A stretch of 32,504 nucleotides of DNA from an uncultured Granulosicoccaceae bacterium (GTDB lineage: Bacteria; Pseudomonadota; Gammaproteobacteria; Granulosicoccales; Granulosicoccaceae), in assembly GCA_937998875.1 (NCBI GenBank), contig CALLBO010000015.1, positions 1 through 32,504 on the forward strand. Reading direction: 5' to 3'. Positions 16,099-25,600 of this stretch are shown here, one piece after another. The notes beneath the pieces were generated by a model. That model was not told the origin of the DNA, searched no databases, and saw only the letters and a list, made by a program, of their open reading frames with translations. Both the position numbers and the translations under genes were made by a program. Each line of letters starts with the position of its first letter. The first letter of the stretch is position 1.

Positions 16099-16764
16099 TC
16101 ACTGACTGTGTTGTTTTGCGATGCTTGAAAGATCTTTCAATCGGGCAAGTGTTTCAGTGCGTTCAAACTCGCTGACCTCTTGAATGTTTGCCACTTCTAT
16201 CGAGGTATCTGAAAGTGCTTTGAACAATCCGCGATTTTCAGACAACAGAGATGCGAGCCGGTCTTGTTGTATGGTTAATTGCTCTGACGCCAGTGGTCGC
16301 TGTCTTTGTAAACTGGAAATACTGTGCCCGATGCCGACCATGTCAGAGAGGTTTTGCAGCGTTTGATTTTGCACATTACGTGCAGCATCAAGGTAAGTGC
16401 TGGAGCTGAGTTGTTTTCCCTGGAAGCGATTGGCAATGACTTCATGAAAGTCGTTCAGCAAATGTTTTAATGTGATGACCTGTTTTGCGCCTTCTTCATT
16501 TTGCAGTTCTGTAAGATCATTTTGCACGGTGGATAGTCGCTCCATCATTTCGTTGTGCTCGCGTTCTTCCTGGTCAAGCAGACCGCGGATTACATCCCGA
16601 TCGAGGAAGCCGAACCAGCGATAGCTCAACGGTACTATGGCCAGGGCCAGTATAGAAACCGCAGCGTAGCCGAGGGTTACGATCCAGGGTGCCTGAAACC
16701 ACCAGGAGAAGGCTGCTACCAACAACAGAGTCGCAAAGGCGGCGGCTGCAATCGCTTTGATCAA
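16099..16764 (-). CDS. Membrane protein with long coiled-coil domain, first gene of the VWA operon
   Basis: The product has 221 residues from TTG 16764, preferred because GAGGA (complement of 16771-16775) lies 6 bases upstream; the ATG at 16800 sits at the predicted transcription start of the promoter at 16803-16832. Two membrane helices at the N-terminus (AIAAAAFATLLLVAAFSWWF, then LGYAAVSILALAIVPLSY) are followed by an acidic heptad region (LLDQEEREHNEMMERLSTVQ) and a long helical domain to the end, presumably cytoplasmic. I do not recognise the family firmly; FHEVIANRFQGKQLSSSTYLDAA recalls helical proteins encoded beside SBP/VWA lipoproteins elsewhere. The stop codon lies 14 bases before the start of the SBP-VWA gene. 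It could link the outer VWA proteins to the cytoplasm, which is speculation. Confidence 0.55.
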   Translation of the reverse strand: MIKAIAAAAFATLLLVAAFSWWFQAPWIVTLGYAAVSILALAIVPLSYRWFGFLDRDVIRGLLDQEEREHNEMMERLSTVQNDLTELQNEEGAKQVITLKHLLNDFHEVIANRFQGKQLSSSTYLDAARNVQNQTLQNLSDMVGIGHSISSLQRQRPLASEQLTIQQDRLASLLSENRGLFKALSDTSIEVANIQEVSEFERTETLARLKDLSSIAKQHSQ

Positions 16765-16802
16765 AAGTGTTCCTCTATCAGCAGTTAACTTGCCGCACAT
16801 TA

Positions 16803-16832
16803 TATATATGGGGTTGAGCCGGAGATATTCAA
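16803..16832 (-). promoter_or_regulatory. Candidate sigma-70 promoter of the VWA operon
   Basis: Read on the minus strand, TTGAAT (complement of 16827-16832) and TATATA (complement of 16803-16808) are 18 bases apart. Transcription would start near 16796, within or just past the ATG at 16800, supporting the downstream TTG start at 16764. Based on hexamer match and position only. Confidence 0.45.
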
Positions 16833-17207
16833 TTAGCGTAATAATTGGGCCGGAGCTGGTGATCTGATAGAAAGAGTGGGGGTGGGCCGTAAGTAGTCGG
16901 GTTCTCAGGCCCGCCTAACGCATGTTGCGGGGTGCTAATCGGAAAAACGAATCTCAAGTCGGGCCATTGGAGTGCTGTGACTGGATGGGAGATTCCCATC
17001 ACGGAGCCGACCTCCTAATCACCGGAACTACATCTCAAATAGTTACCTGAAGCGCCTTTGTAGACCCGACGTACAGTATTACTAGACTTGCCGGAGAGTA
17101 GAAGATCCTACAGTGCCTGTGTATTTGAAATAAAGCTGCACACCGGTAGTCGGAATACTCCGGAGATGTCAGCGTCAATAGTAGTTTTTGCTTTCGGGGT
17201 AGTGGTT
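16833..17207. other. Gene-free region with one short hairpin
   Basis: I see no gene in these 375 bases. GATGGGA (16984-16990) and TCCCATC (16994-17000) form a perfect 7-bp stem with a 3-base loop, with no T run after it. An open frame from 17088 continues into the lipoprotein gene but its first 40 codons have no signal-peptide logic, so I treat them as non-coding. Confidence 0.35.
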
Positions 17208-17561
17208 ATGTGGTTCAGAAAGGTTATGGCAGTCATCGCACTCGTATCAATGAGTGCCTGCAGTACAACCGGTCAACGGACACTGTATTTTGAGGACACT
17301 GAATCGCGATTAGTAGGTTTTCAGTCTCACGAGGAGCATAGGACCGGGGGAGAAGGGTTTCTAAAACAAGTCGTCGCTGCTCCTTTTAAATTGGCGGGTG
17401 TGGTTGCGATGGGTTTGGGCGTGACAATGCTATACATCGGTACAGAGACGAATTCGGAAGAGACGGAGATTTTAGATGATGCCGGTTTGGTGATGTCCGG
17501 CATCGGCCTGGCAGGTGTCGGGTACGTTCTTAATAGTATTGGCGAAGCTATTGAAGACTAG
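17208..17561 (+). CDS. Small lipoprotein with glycine-rich hydrophobic helices
   Basis: The product has 117 residues from ATG 17208. Starting here places a basic residue pair and a short hydrophobic stretch directly before SMSAC, a lipobox with C18 as the lipidated residue; ATG 17226 is an alternative. The frame is open upstream to 17088, but a longer start would bury the signal. After the acidic segment YFEDTESRLVGF come two Gly-rich hydrophobic helices (AGVVAMGLGVTMLYIG and GLVMSGIGLAGVGYVL), similar in feel to glycine-zipper outer-membrane lipoproteins. Family and function are not recognised. It precedes the VWA lipoprotein on the same strand by 165 bases and is divergent from the VWA operon, so it may belong to the same functional cluster. 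Confidence 0.5.
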   Translation: MWFRKVMAVIALVSMSACSTTGQRTLYFEDTESRLVGFQSHEEHRTGGEGFLKQVVAAPFKLAGVVAMGLGVTMLYIGTETNSEETEILDDAGLVMSGIGLAGVGYVLNSIGEAIED

Positions 17562-17593
17562 CCCGCTATTGTGTTTGATGTCTGGTCTTGTTA

Positions 17594-17605
17594 ATGTCAT
17601 GACAT
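17594..17605. promoter_or_regulatory. 12-bp palindrome ATGTCATGACAT upstream of the VWA lipoprotein gene
   Basis: A perfect palindrome directly follows TTGTTA (17588-17593, a possible -35), and a further CATGACAT overlaps its right side. It shares the 8-base core GTCATGAC with the palindrome in the propeller-gene promoter (11832-11845). No good -10 is found at the expected distance. Confidence 0.3.
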
Positions 17606-17726
17606 GACATGGTGTTCGGCCAGATTACTAAACAAGCCACTGGCCGGCCAGGGCGCATCCAATTCAAACTGCCATGCTGTTTGAAGTAATGGAAAGTAAA
17701 TCCAAAGTTTTTTAAGTGTAGGAATA

Positions 17727-19196
17727 ATGAATATGGTCAGGCTTTTAACCGTGATAGCAGGTTCAGCAATCTTTGTTCTCACTGCATGCGGCGGTGCAGG
17801 TAGCTCGGGGCAGAGCAATACGATCGGTAGCAACAACAGTTCCGGGTCTAGCAGCGACGGAGAGTTGCAAGAGCCGAGCATTGACAGTGAAGCCACGTCA
17901 TTCTTTTTTTCATATGACGAATCCAGTAGCACCGCGGCACGGGATCTGGCGCTAACCGCGCTAGACAATGGAAGAAAGCCTGATCCTGCGCTCGGTCGCG
18001 CCTATGAATTTCTTAGTGCGGAGGACTTTAGCGGATTTGCGGCCACTTCGGTTGGTCCGTTCGACGTGTCAATGGGTATGCTGCTCTCGGAAGATGGTGA
18101 TATCCCGCTAAATACAGTGCCGCAGGGGGATGTCTATGGTCTGGGTGTGGAGATAAGCGGGCCAACCCGATCGCTTGCGGAAAGACGAAATGTGGTACTG
18201 ACACTGTTATTGGATCTTTCCGGCTCCATGGACGGTTTTTATGCCAATGAAAGGGTGTTCGGGATTGATACTCTGTTAGATGTAGCGAAGATTGGCTTGC
18301 TGGAAATGCAGGAGTCACTCAAGCCGGGTGACATTGTTAATATCGTCACCTTCTCTACCAGTGCAGAAGTAGTTCTGGAGTCACACAACGTGGGTGACAG
18401 TAGCCTTGACAGCTTAATAAACGGTTTCACTGCCAGAGGGTCAACCAATATCGGTGAGGGTGTCACGCTTGCTTATGAGATTGCAAATCGCAATTATGAT
18501 CCGGCAAAGGCTAATCGGGTCATCATGATCACCGATGCGTTCGTGAACACCGGCGAGCTGGATCCACAGGAGATAGCGCGCCCAACCGTTATAAACGGTC
18601 TTGAGGGTATTTACTTCTCCGGCATCGGAGTGGGTGATTCTTTTAACGACCGGGTGTTGAATTCTGTTACTGAAGCGGGCAAAGGCAGCTATAGCGCAAT
18701 GATCACACCGGCAGATGCCAGACATATTTTTACCGATGGATTCTTTCGGTTTTTAAATCCTGCGGCCAGTGATGTCAGATTTCAATTAACTTATCCGCAG
18801 GCGCTTGATCAGTTGCTGTCATTTGCCGAGGAAATTTCCACCGAAGCATCTGACGTTAGCACGATTAACTTTTCCTATAACAGCAGTCAGTTTTTTCTTG
18901 AGTTGTTTCAGGGTACCGCTGCTTTGACCACTGATCAGGAACTGCAGTTGGATATTACTTACAAAGACGAGGAAGGCCAGGCACAGGCTGCCTCGGTCAG
19001 CAGGTCTATAGATTCAATACTGGGGCTAGGTGCAGATGAGATTAAAGCTGCTTCGGCGGTAGCATCGCTTGCACAACTTATTAATGGTCGCCTAACGTGC
19101 GATACGGTTTTATCCAGTCGCCTTTACAATAGCCGGATTCAGCACCCGGTATATGTCAGTTATGTTGGATATATAGAGAACTTTTGCAGTTTGTAG
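17727..19196 (+). CDS. VWA-domain lipoprotein
   Basis: The product has 489 residues. The signal peptide ends in the lipobox VLTAC (C21), followed by a Gly/Ser/Asn-rich linker (to about residue 45) typical of surface or outer-membrane lipoproteins. An acidic region of about 100 residues leads into a VWA domain (about 155-340) with full MIDAS: DLSGSMDG (163-170), GSTNIGEG (238-245) and MITDAF (267-272). Residues 345-489 form a further strand-rich domain (FQLTYPQAL, QLDITYKDEEG), and two Cys (about 458 and 487) could form a disulfide. The order VWA then C-terminal beta domain is reminiscent of YfbK-type proteins. The role is probably metal-dependent protein binding at the cell surface. Either ATG 17727 or 17733 could be used, and the AGGA at 17720-17723 fits 17733 better. 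Confidence 0.75.
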   Translation: MNMVRLLTVIAGSAIFVLTACGGAGSSGQSNTIGSNNSSGSSSDGELQEPSIDSEATSFFFSYDESSSTAARDLALTALDNGRKPDPALGRAYEFLSAEDFSGFAATSVGPFDVSMGMLLSEDGDIPLNTVPQGDVYGLGVEISGPTRSLAERRNVVLTLLLDLSGSMDGFYANERVFGIDTLLDVAKIGLLEMQESLKPGDIVNIVTFSTSAEVVLESHNVGDSSLDSLINGFTARGSTNIGEGVTLAYEIANRNYDPAKANRVIMITDAFVNTGELDPQEIARPTVINGLEGIYFSGIGVGDSFNDRVLNSVTEAGKGSYSAMITPADARHIFTDGFFRFLNPAASDVRFQLTYPQALDQLLSFAEEISTEASDVSTINFSYNSSQFFLELFQGTAALTTDQELQLDITYKDEEGQAQAASVSRSIDSILGLGADEIKAASAVASLAQLINGRLTCDTVLSSRLYNSRIQHPVYVSYVGYIENFCSL

Positions 19197-19449
19197 AAAC
19201 GATTATGGGTTTGAATTTTGCGGTGTCAGGCACGTAAGTGCCGGGGAAACTCTGGACCAGATTGACATTGCACTTGCCCGACTGGTATCCGCCCGGCGGG
19301 CAGGAGTTTGTTACTGCTAAGATGACGGCACCGGGGTAGTGCTATACGGATGGGGGATTTCGAATTGTCCCCTTTTCGTGTAAGTGCCAGTCCGAATAGT
19401 TTGAATGTCCGGTCGGTACAATCGGTGCCGGAAATAAACCAGAGAGAAT

Positions 19450-19526
19450 TGGTAGGCGCGATTGGATTCGAACCAACGACCCCCACCATGTCAAGGTGGT
19501 GCTCTAACCAACTGAGCTACGCGCCT
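19450..19526 (-). tRNA. tRNA-Val (anticodon GAC)
   Basis: Read on the minus strand the cloverleaf is complete: acceptor AGGCGCG (from 19526) pairs with CGCGCCT; D arm GCTC...GAGC with AGTTGGTTA loop; anticodon stem CCACC/GGTGG around loop TTGACAT, giving anticodon GAC (reads GUC and GUU); a 5-base variable loop; T stem GTTGG/CCAAT with loop TTCGAAT; discriminator A; and an encoded CCA (complement of 19450-19452). Length is 77 bases including CCA. Confidence 0.97.
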
Positions 19527-19537
19527 GCCGTGAGGGG

Positions 19538-19566
19538 ATTGTAAACGATGCTCGGCTAAGCCGCAA
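19538..19566 (-). promoter_or_regulatory. Promoter of tRNA-Val
   Basis: On the minus strand TACAAT (complement of 19538-19543, 5 of 6 to consensus) lies 17 bases from TTGCGG (complement of 19561-19566). The next bases, CCCCTCACGGC, lead into the tRNA 5' end and form a GC-rich discriminator of the kind seen in stringently controlled stable-RNA promoters. Confidence 0.55.
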
Positions 19567-19586
19567 TCAAGGGACGTCGTCTGCCA

Positions 19587-19605
19587 CGGGAAAGGGTGTT
19601 TCCCG
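19587..19605 (-). terminator. Hairpin after the giant gene, possible weak terminator
   Basis: CGGGAAA and TTTCCCG form a perfect 7-bp stem with a 5-base loop, 45 bases past the giant gene's first stop codon. No T run follows on either strand, so it may act as an RNA 3'-end stabiliser or a factor-dependent pause rather than an intrinsic terminator. Confidence 0.35.
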
Positions 19606-19607
19606 GA

Positions 19608-19670
19608 TCAGGCAAATTTGCCAGTGTGTCAGGCAACTTTGCCAGTGTGTCAGGCGGCTTTGCCAGTGTA
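19608..19670 (-). repeat. Three 21-bp tandem repeats, each with an in-frame TGA, at the 3' end of the giant gene
   Basis: Units 19608-19628, 19629-19649 and 19650-19670 differ at only a few bases. On the minus strand they read in one frame as YTGKAA-stop, HTGKVA-stop, HTGKFA-stop. The first (19650-19670) is the real C-terminus of the giant protein; the other two lie past its TGA. The last unit contains the 12-bp palindrome GGCAAATTTGCC (19611-19622). Confidence 0.85.
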
Positions 19671-22600
19671 GTGTTGCGAATCATCACTATTCTGCGAGTC
19701 AGCATCATCCGCTGACTCCGGCTCTTCTTCCACCATCGATTCCAGAGTTTCGGTGTCGCCATCGTCGTCACCGGTGAGTGATTCCAGTACTGGCAACGGG
19801 TCTATGGTTCGCCATGCGGGCATTGATGCCATCACACTGGCGAGCAACGTGCCACCGCGAAGCAGCCATAAGATGTAGCCGACAGAGAAACTCGATGTCA
19901 GGGTAACTGAGCTGGCTAATACTTTCGTCGAGAGCACCTGGCTGTTGGCGATTACGGTCTGACTTTTATCGGCTTCACTGGCGAGCTTTTTCAGAGCCGA
20001 GAGATTGAGGGCAGTCTGCTGTCTGGTTTCTTCAGTTTCATAGTTGGTTGCAGTTAACAGGACCTCAAAATTGTTCGCGAGTGCAATGCCGATATCATCG
20101 CGGGTATTCAGCAAAGCAGTAACCTGTGACGTCTGTGAATCCAGCTGAACTACTTCTTTGAGCTGCTGTTCGTCAATAGTGCTGGCCGCAGAGATGCTGA
20201 TGTCTGATGCGTCGAACTGTTCTGCTGGTGGTTCGAGTGAATTACGATCAGCCTGATTGTTGGGTTCTTCAGCTGCGGTAGTAACTTCGGGTTCTGGTTC
20301 TACTTCAGATGATATTACCGCGGGCGTAGTATCCGGCACTATAGTCGTAAACGTTGGTAGGGCCGCTTCCATGGCTGGCTCTGGCTCCGGGGTTGGCTCT
20401 ATAGAAATAGTCAGAGGCGTATTTGCATTGAGGCCATCGGGGTCGGTGGCGGTTACGAGCACATCAACAGACCCGGCCGGTGCATTTTCCATGATGGTGA
20501 ACATGCCTTGTTCGAATTTCAACCATTCCGGCAATGGTGTTCCGTCGCCAAGTGCGGCTACCAGAGTTAATGAATCACCGTCGATATCTGTGAATGCAGC
20601 TGGTGGCAGGGTAAATGAGAATGGTGCCGTGCTGGTCTGATTTTCCGTTTGCTGCGATAGCACAGGGGCTTCATTTACATTGATTACCTGCAGTGTGATG
20701 TCATGTATTGCAGTAGCTCCGGCACTATCGGTTACAGTGATTTGCAGTGGTACCGTCTGTTCACTCTCGTAGTCCAGTGTGGTTCCCGGTTTGAGTGACA
20801 ACACGCCATCGACTACTTCAAACCGATCATCACTAACGCTGAATTGATGGGTGTCATTGTCATCTGCGTCTGTGAACACCAGGTCGCCAATACTATCTGC
20901 GGTGGTGTTCTCTTCAAGCTCATGAGCGCCTTCCAGGTTGAGTTGTGTCGGTGCATCATTAACCGGGTTTACATTCAATGTAAGCGTATTATCATCTGTG
21001 GATATATGCTTACCGCTGGTTGTTTTGCCGTTGTCTACTACTTTAAAAAGAATACTGGCGTAGCCTGATCCCGACTCGTCCGGGGCAGGCGTGAAGGAGA
21101 GCAATCCTGCATCGAGATCTTCAATCGCGATAAAAGTATCGCTACCGATAGTTGATCCATTGTGTAATAGCGTACCGCTGGGGCTATGGGCACTAATAAT
21201 TACACCCGCTAACGAATGTCCGTCTGCTGTATCTGAAAAGCCGAATACTGCTGAATCCAGACTTATTGTGCTGTCTTCGTTTAACTCAATCGTGTTGTCC
21301 CGACCAGTCGGCGGATTGTTATCAGTGACAATATTAATAGTGACATTGTTTGCTGTTGCTGCGGTGTCAATGCCGTTGTTGTCAGTGCCGCCGTCGTCAA
21401 TGACTCTAAAACTAAACACTGCGGTTGAAGCTACCTCTACCGGAGCCGGTACGAATGTCAGCATGCCGTTGGCAATATCGCTGGCATTAATGATGTCGTT
21501 TTCAGCAACCGGGGTTTGGTCAATAAGCAGCGTACCGCTTAGCGGTAAAGATTCGATTATTATTGATTTTATATTATCCTGATCTGCCTGGTCTGTGAAC
21601 GTCAGATCCGCAAGCGTTATGTCAATCGGGGTGGATTCATCTGTGCTAAGCGTAGCGTCTGATCCCGATGGTGCATCGTTTACCGACAGTATATCGATTG
21701 CAACCCTGTTGTTGCTTTGGTCCTGATCTATGCCATTGTTTGCAGTACCACCATCATCAGACACAACAAATTCCCATGAGTCTGTACCGTGGTAATGCCT
21801 GTCTGGTGCGTATGAAAAGCTACTGCCGTTTAACGCTGCAGCGCTTATAAAGTCGTTGTTGCCGACCGGGTCGCCTGCCAGTAACAATGCACCGTTTACG
21901 GGCAGTGATTTGACCGTTATTCCACTAAATGAGTCTAAATCGGCCGGGTCTGAAAATCCGAATTCAGTAACATTGAAAAAGTGCTGGCTGTCTTCTGAAA
22001 GTTCAATCGTCAGGTCGCTGCCTGCAGGTTCATCGTTAACCGGAACAATGCTGATCGTAATCGCATGTTCCGTACTGACCATAGTCCCTGCGGTGGTTAC
22101 ATCAAACGGTATGCGGTTGTTGTCTGCTGAGAAACTACCGGTATAGGTACCGTCCACTGCGCGTAAAGAGAGATCTGCAGGTTCTCCGTGAAAGTGGGTG
22201 GCCGGTGAAAATCTAATGTACGCATCTCGATGAAGTAACAACGCATCTGTACTGCTGACAGTATCAATATCAAACCAGTCAGAACCGTTTGTCGAGTATT
22301 GCCAGCTGCCTTCGTCCGCTATTGCCGGATTTGCAGTCACCGCAATGCCTGACATGGCTGCGGTTCCATCTGCATCACTATACTGAGCTGAAAACAGATC
22401 AATAATTTGCATCGGTATGGTGGCACCGGTGTCTTCCGCGTGCGGCGCGAGAGCAACATCGGCGATTAACGGCGCATCGTTCACGGCGGTGACGGTGGTC
22501 GATATATCAAACTGATTGCTAAATGGAGTATTGCCGCCGGTTGACTGAACATTGGCGATATCCGGCAGAGTGCCGGAGTAACTGCTGTCTATGGCGTGTA

Positions 22601-25600
22601 CTTTTAGCGGCTGTGGTGTACCGTTAAAATTTTCACCTGGCATAAAACGGATGCTTGTTGTTTTATCCAGCAACAGTGCATTGCTTGAATCCACAACTCC
22701 GATGTTCTGCCATCCACCGGTGGTGTCCTGGTACTGCCAGCTGCCTTGTAAAACAGACTGTGTATTTGCAGTTATTGCGATGCCTTTCAGAGTATTTCCG
22801 CTGTCAATATCAGTGAACACCGGGCCAACCAGAGAGGAGATAAGCTCCCCGCTCGGGGCGCTATCTTCCGGAACGTCTGCAAGGCTTGTGTCACTGCTAA
22901 CGGGTGAGTCATTCACTGGTGTAACAGTAAAGTCAATTGTTGCAGTTGTTGAACTGTCTGCACCATTGTTGTCAGTACCACCGTCATCTTTCACCTGGTA
23001 GGAAACTGAGTCTGTGCCATTGAAGTCTGAAGTTGGTGTGTAGGTTAACGTCTGTGCGACATTATCTACAGTAAGTTTCGTGTCTGTGGGATTCACTATA
23101 ACTTCAAGTAAATTGTGGTTTTCTATGTCAGAGAAAGGCAGATCCGAAAATGCGATAACGTGCGGTGTGTCTTCATTGGTGGTTGCAGTGCTATTGGCTA
23201 CCACAGGTGCATCGTTAACGGCGGTAAAAGTAATGTCGCGATCGATGCTGTCACTGCTGGTGTCGCCATCATTGATTTCAAAGGAAATTGTGCGCGTGAG
23301 ATCAGACGGATTGTCGCTGGTGTTGTGATAGGTCACAGAGCGCAGGGCAGTCTGGTAATCACCCGCAGATGCAGTCCCGATGAGCGAAAGGATTCCGTTA
23401 TTAGAGTCGAAAGTTCCCGCAATGCCGCTTTGATCAGTGAATTCAAGGATATCTTCACCACTGACGAAATTACTGGTGATGGAAATGGCAGCACTTTCGA
23501 TGTTGATATCGTCAACGTCACTGACAATAGTGCTGGTGGTGATATTCAGTGGTGCATCATTTTCAGTATAAGCAGCAGGCATGGATTCCGTGGCCGAGAG
23601 TGCCGGCGCGTCATTAACGGCAGTAACCTCGATATCTCTGCTTAAGGTATTGCTCGTGTCATCACCATCGAAAATTTCAAAGCTCACCGTGCGATTAACG
23701 GTGGAGGGGTTGTTGCTGATATTGTTGTAGGTGATAGTTTGAATTGCTGCTTGATAGTCTGCAACAGGGGCGCTACCGATTAAACTCAGTTTGCCGGTCA
23801 GTGGATCGAAGTTACCGGTGATAGGAGGCTGATCGGTAAAGATCAGTTCATCTTCACCGGCAACAAAGTCGCCAGTGATGGTAACGGTTGCAGATTCAAT
23901 ACTGGCGTCATCGACGTCAGCCAGCGACAGATTGCCGGTGATAACTACAGGTGATTCGTTTTCTGTGAATTGTGCCGGCACTGCTTCGATGGTAGAAATA
24001 TCAGGCGCATCGTTAACGGCGGTAAAGGCAATATCGCGACTGGCTTTATTGCTATATTTATCACCATCACCGACTGCAAGGGTTATCGAGCGTGTAAGGT
24101 CTGACGGATTGTCGCTGGTGTTGTGATAGGTCACAGATCGTAGAGCGGTTTGGTACTCACCCACGGTAGCTGATCCGCTTAGTGAAAGTATTCCGGTGTT
24201 GGTGTCGAAATTTCCTGCAATGCCGGCCTGATCAGTGAAATCGAGTATATCTTCACCAGTGACAAAATTGGTGATAGAAACAGTAGCCTGATTGAGGTTG
24301 ACGTTATCGACATCACTGACAACTGTGTTATCGGTGATATTCAGTGGTGCATCATTTTCTGTATACGCTGCAGGTGTGATTTCAGTGAGGTCAAGAACAG
24401 GCATGTCGTTAACGACGCCTATCTCGATAAATCTACTTAAAGCTTTGCTGCTATCAATTCCATCGTTAATCTCAAAACGTACGGTGCGGGGTGCGTCTGA
24501 GGGATCGTTGCTGGTGTTGTGGTAGGTGACAGTTCTGAGTGCCGCCTGATAGTCATTAATACTGGCACTGCCAGACAAGCTCAGTACGCCGGTAGCTGCG
24601 TTGTAAACCGCCGTAATATCGGGTGGGACAGTGATGTTCAGTTCGTCTTCACCCGGGGCAAAGTTTGCGCTGATAGTAACCGTTGCAGCATTGATGTTGA
24701 TGTCATCAGCATCGGTCAGTGACAGACTACTGGTGATGGGTAATGGCGGTTCGTTTTCAGTGTATAACTCAGGAAGTGCTTCGAGATTGGAAAGTTCGGG
24801 CGGATCATTGACAGCGATGATGTCAACAATTGTGTTCCCGGTAGCGGTGATGCCCGTAGGCATGAGTAGATCTTCAATACCCTGTGCACCACTGTTATTG
24901 TCATGGAAACTCCATTCGATTGTCACGGAAGCGGGTGGGGTATCGTTGGTGTTTTCGTAGGTAATTGACTGCAGAGCTTCATTCACCAGGCTTGCGGTAG
25001 CACTCGGGCCAAAAACCATAGTAAGCAGGCCGTTCGAGTTGGTATAAGTTCCGATTGGTGTGCTTGAAAGTTCGATGGACCCGGCGTTGAGGATAAGATT
25101 GCCGCTGCCCGCGAAAACGTCTTCCGTATTTGCACCACCAGTGCGTGCAAGCGTCAGGCTTGCGCCGTCAAAGTTGTTTAAACTGATGAGTTCGTGATCA
25201 AAAATTTCGACATCTGAATCCAGAACAACTGGCGTAGACCCTTCGGTGAAGGACGGGTTGCCATCCAACGTAGTGACATAGCTACCGGGATTCTCATACC
25301 AGGCGACTGTGTTCATCCCGGCGGATGAAGAAAGAATGTCAAGATGACCATCGCCATTAAAGTCGCCGGTCGTCACGTCGGTGGAACGAAAAGCCGCCGT
25401 TGTGATCGTGTGATCAGTGAAACTCTGACTGCTGTCGTTTTCATACCAGGTGAGGTTGCGGCTGTTATTAACAGCAGTGACCACGTCCATATCACCATCG
25501 CCATCGATGTCGGCAGTCGATACGGTCTGAGAGCTGCTATCTCCCGAGTCTATCTGGTGTTCGGTAAAGCTCTGATTACCGTCGTTTTCGTGCCATGCAA

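Noticed and set aside
17088..17207. Upstream extension of the small lipoprotein frame
   Set aside because: It would bury the lipobox signal peptide behind 40 residues; ATG 17208 gives a normal lipoprotein signal.
19350..19544. 64-codon plus-strand frame containing GAIGFEPTTPT and CSNQLSYAP
   Set aside because: It is the antisense of the tRNA-Val gene, a well-known spurious annotation.
19197..19660. Integrated element at the tRNA-Val gene
   Set aside because: No integrase and no direct copy of the tRNA 3' end is found in the window; the 21-bp repeats nearby belong to the end of the giant gene.
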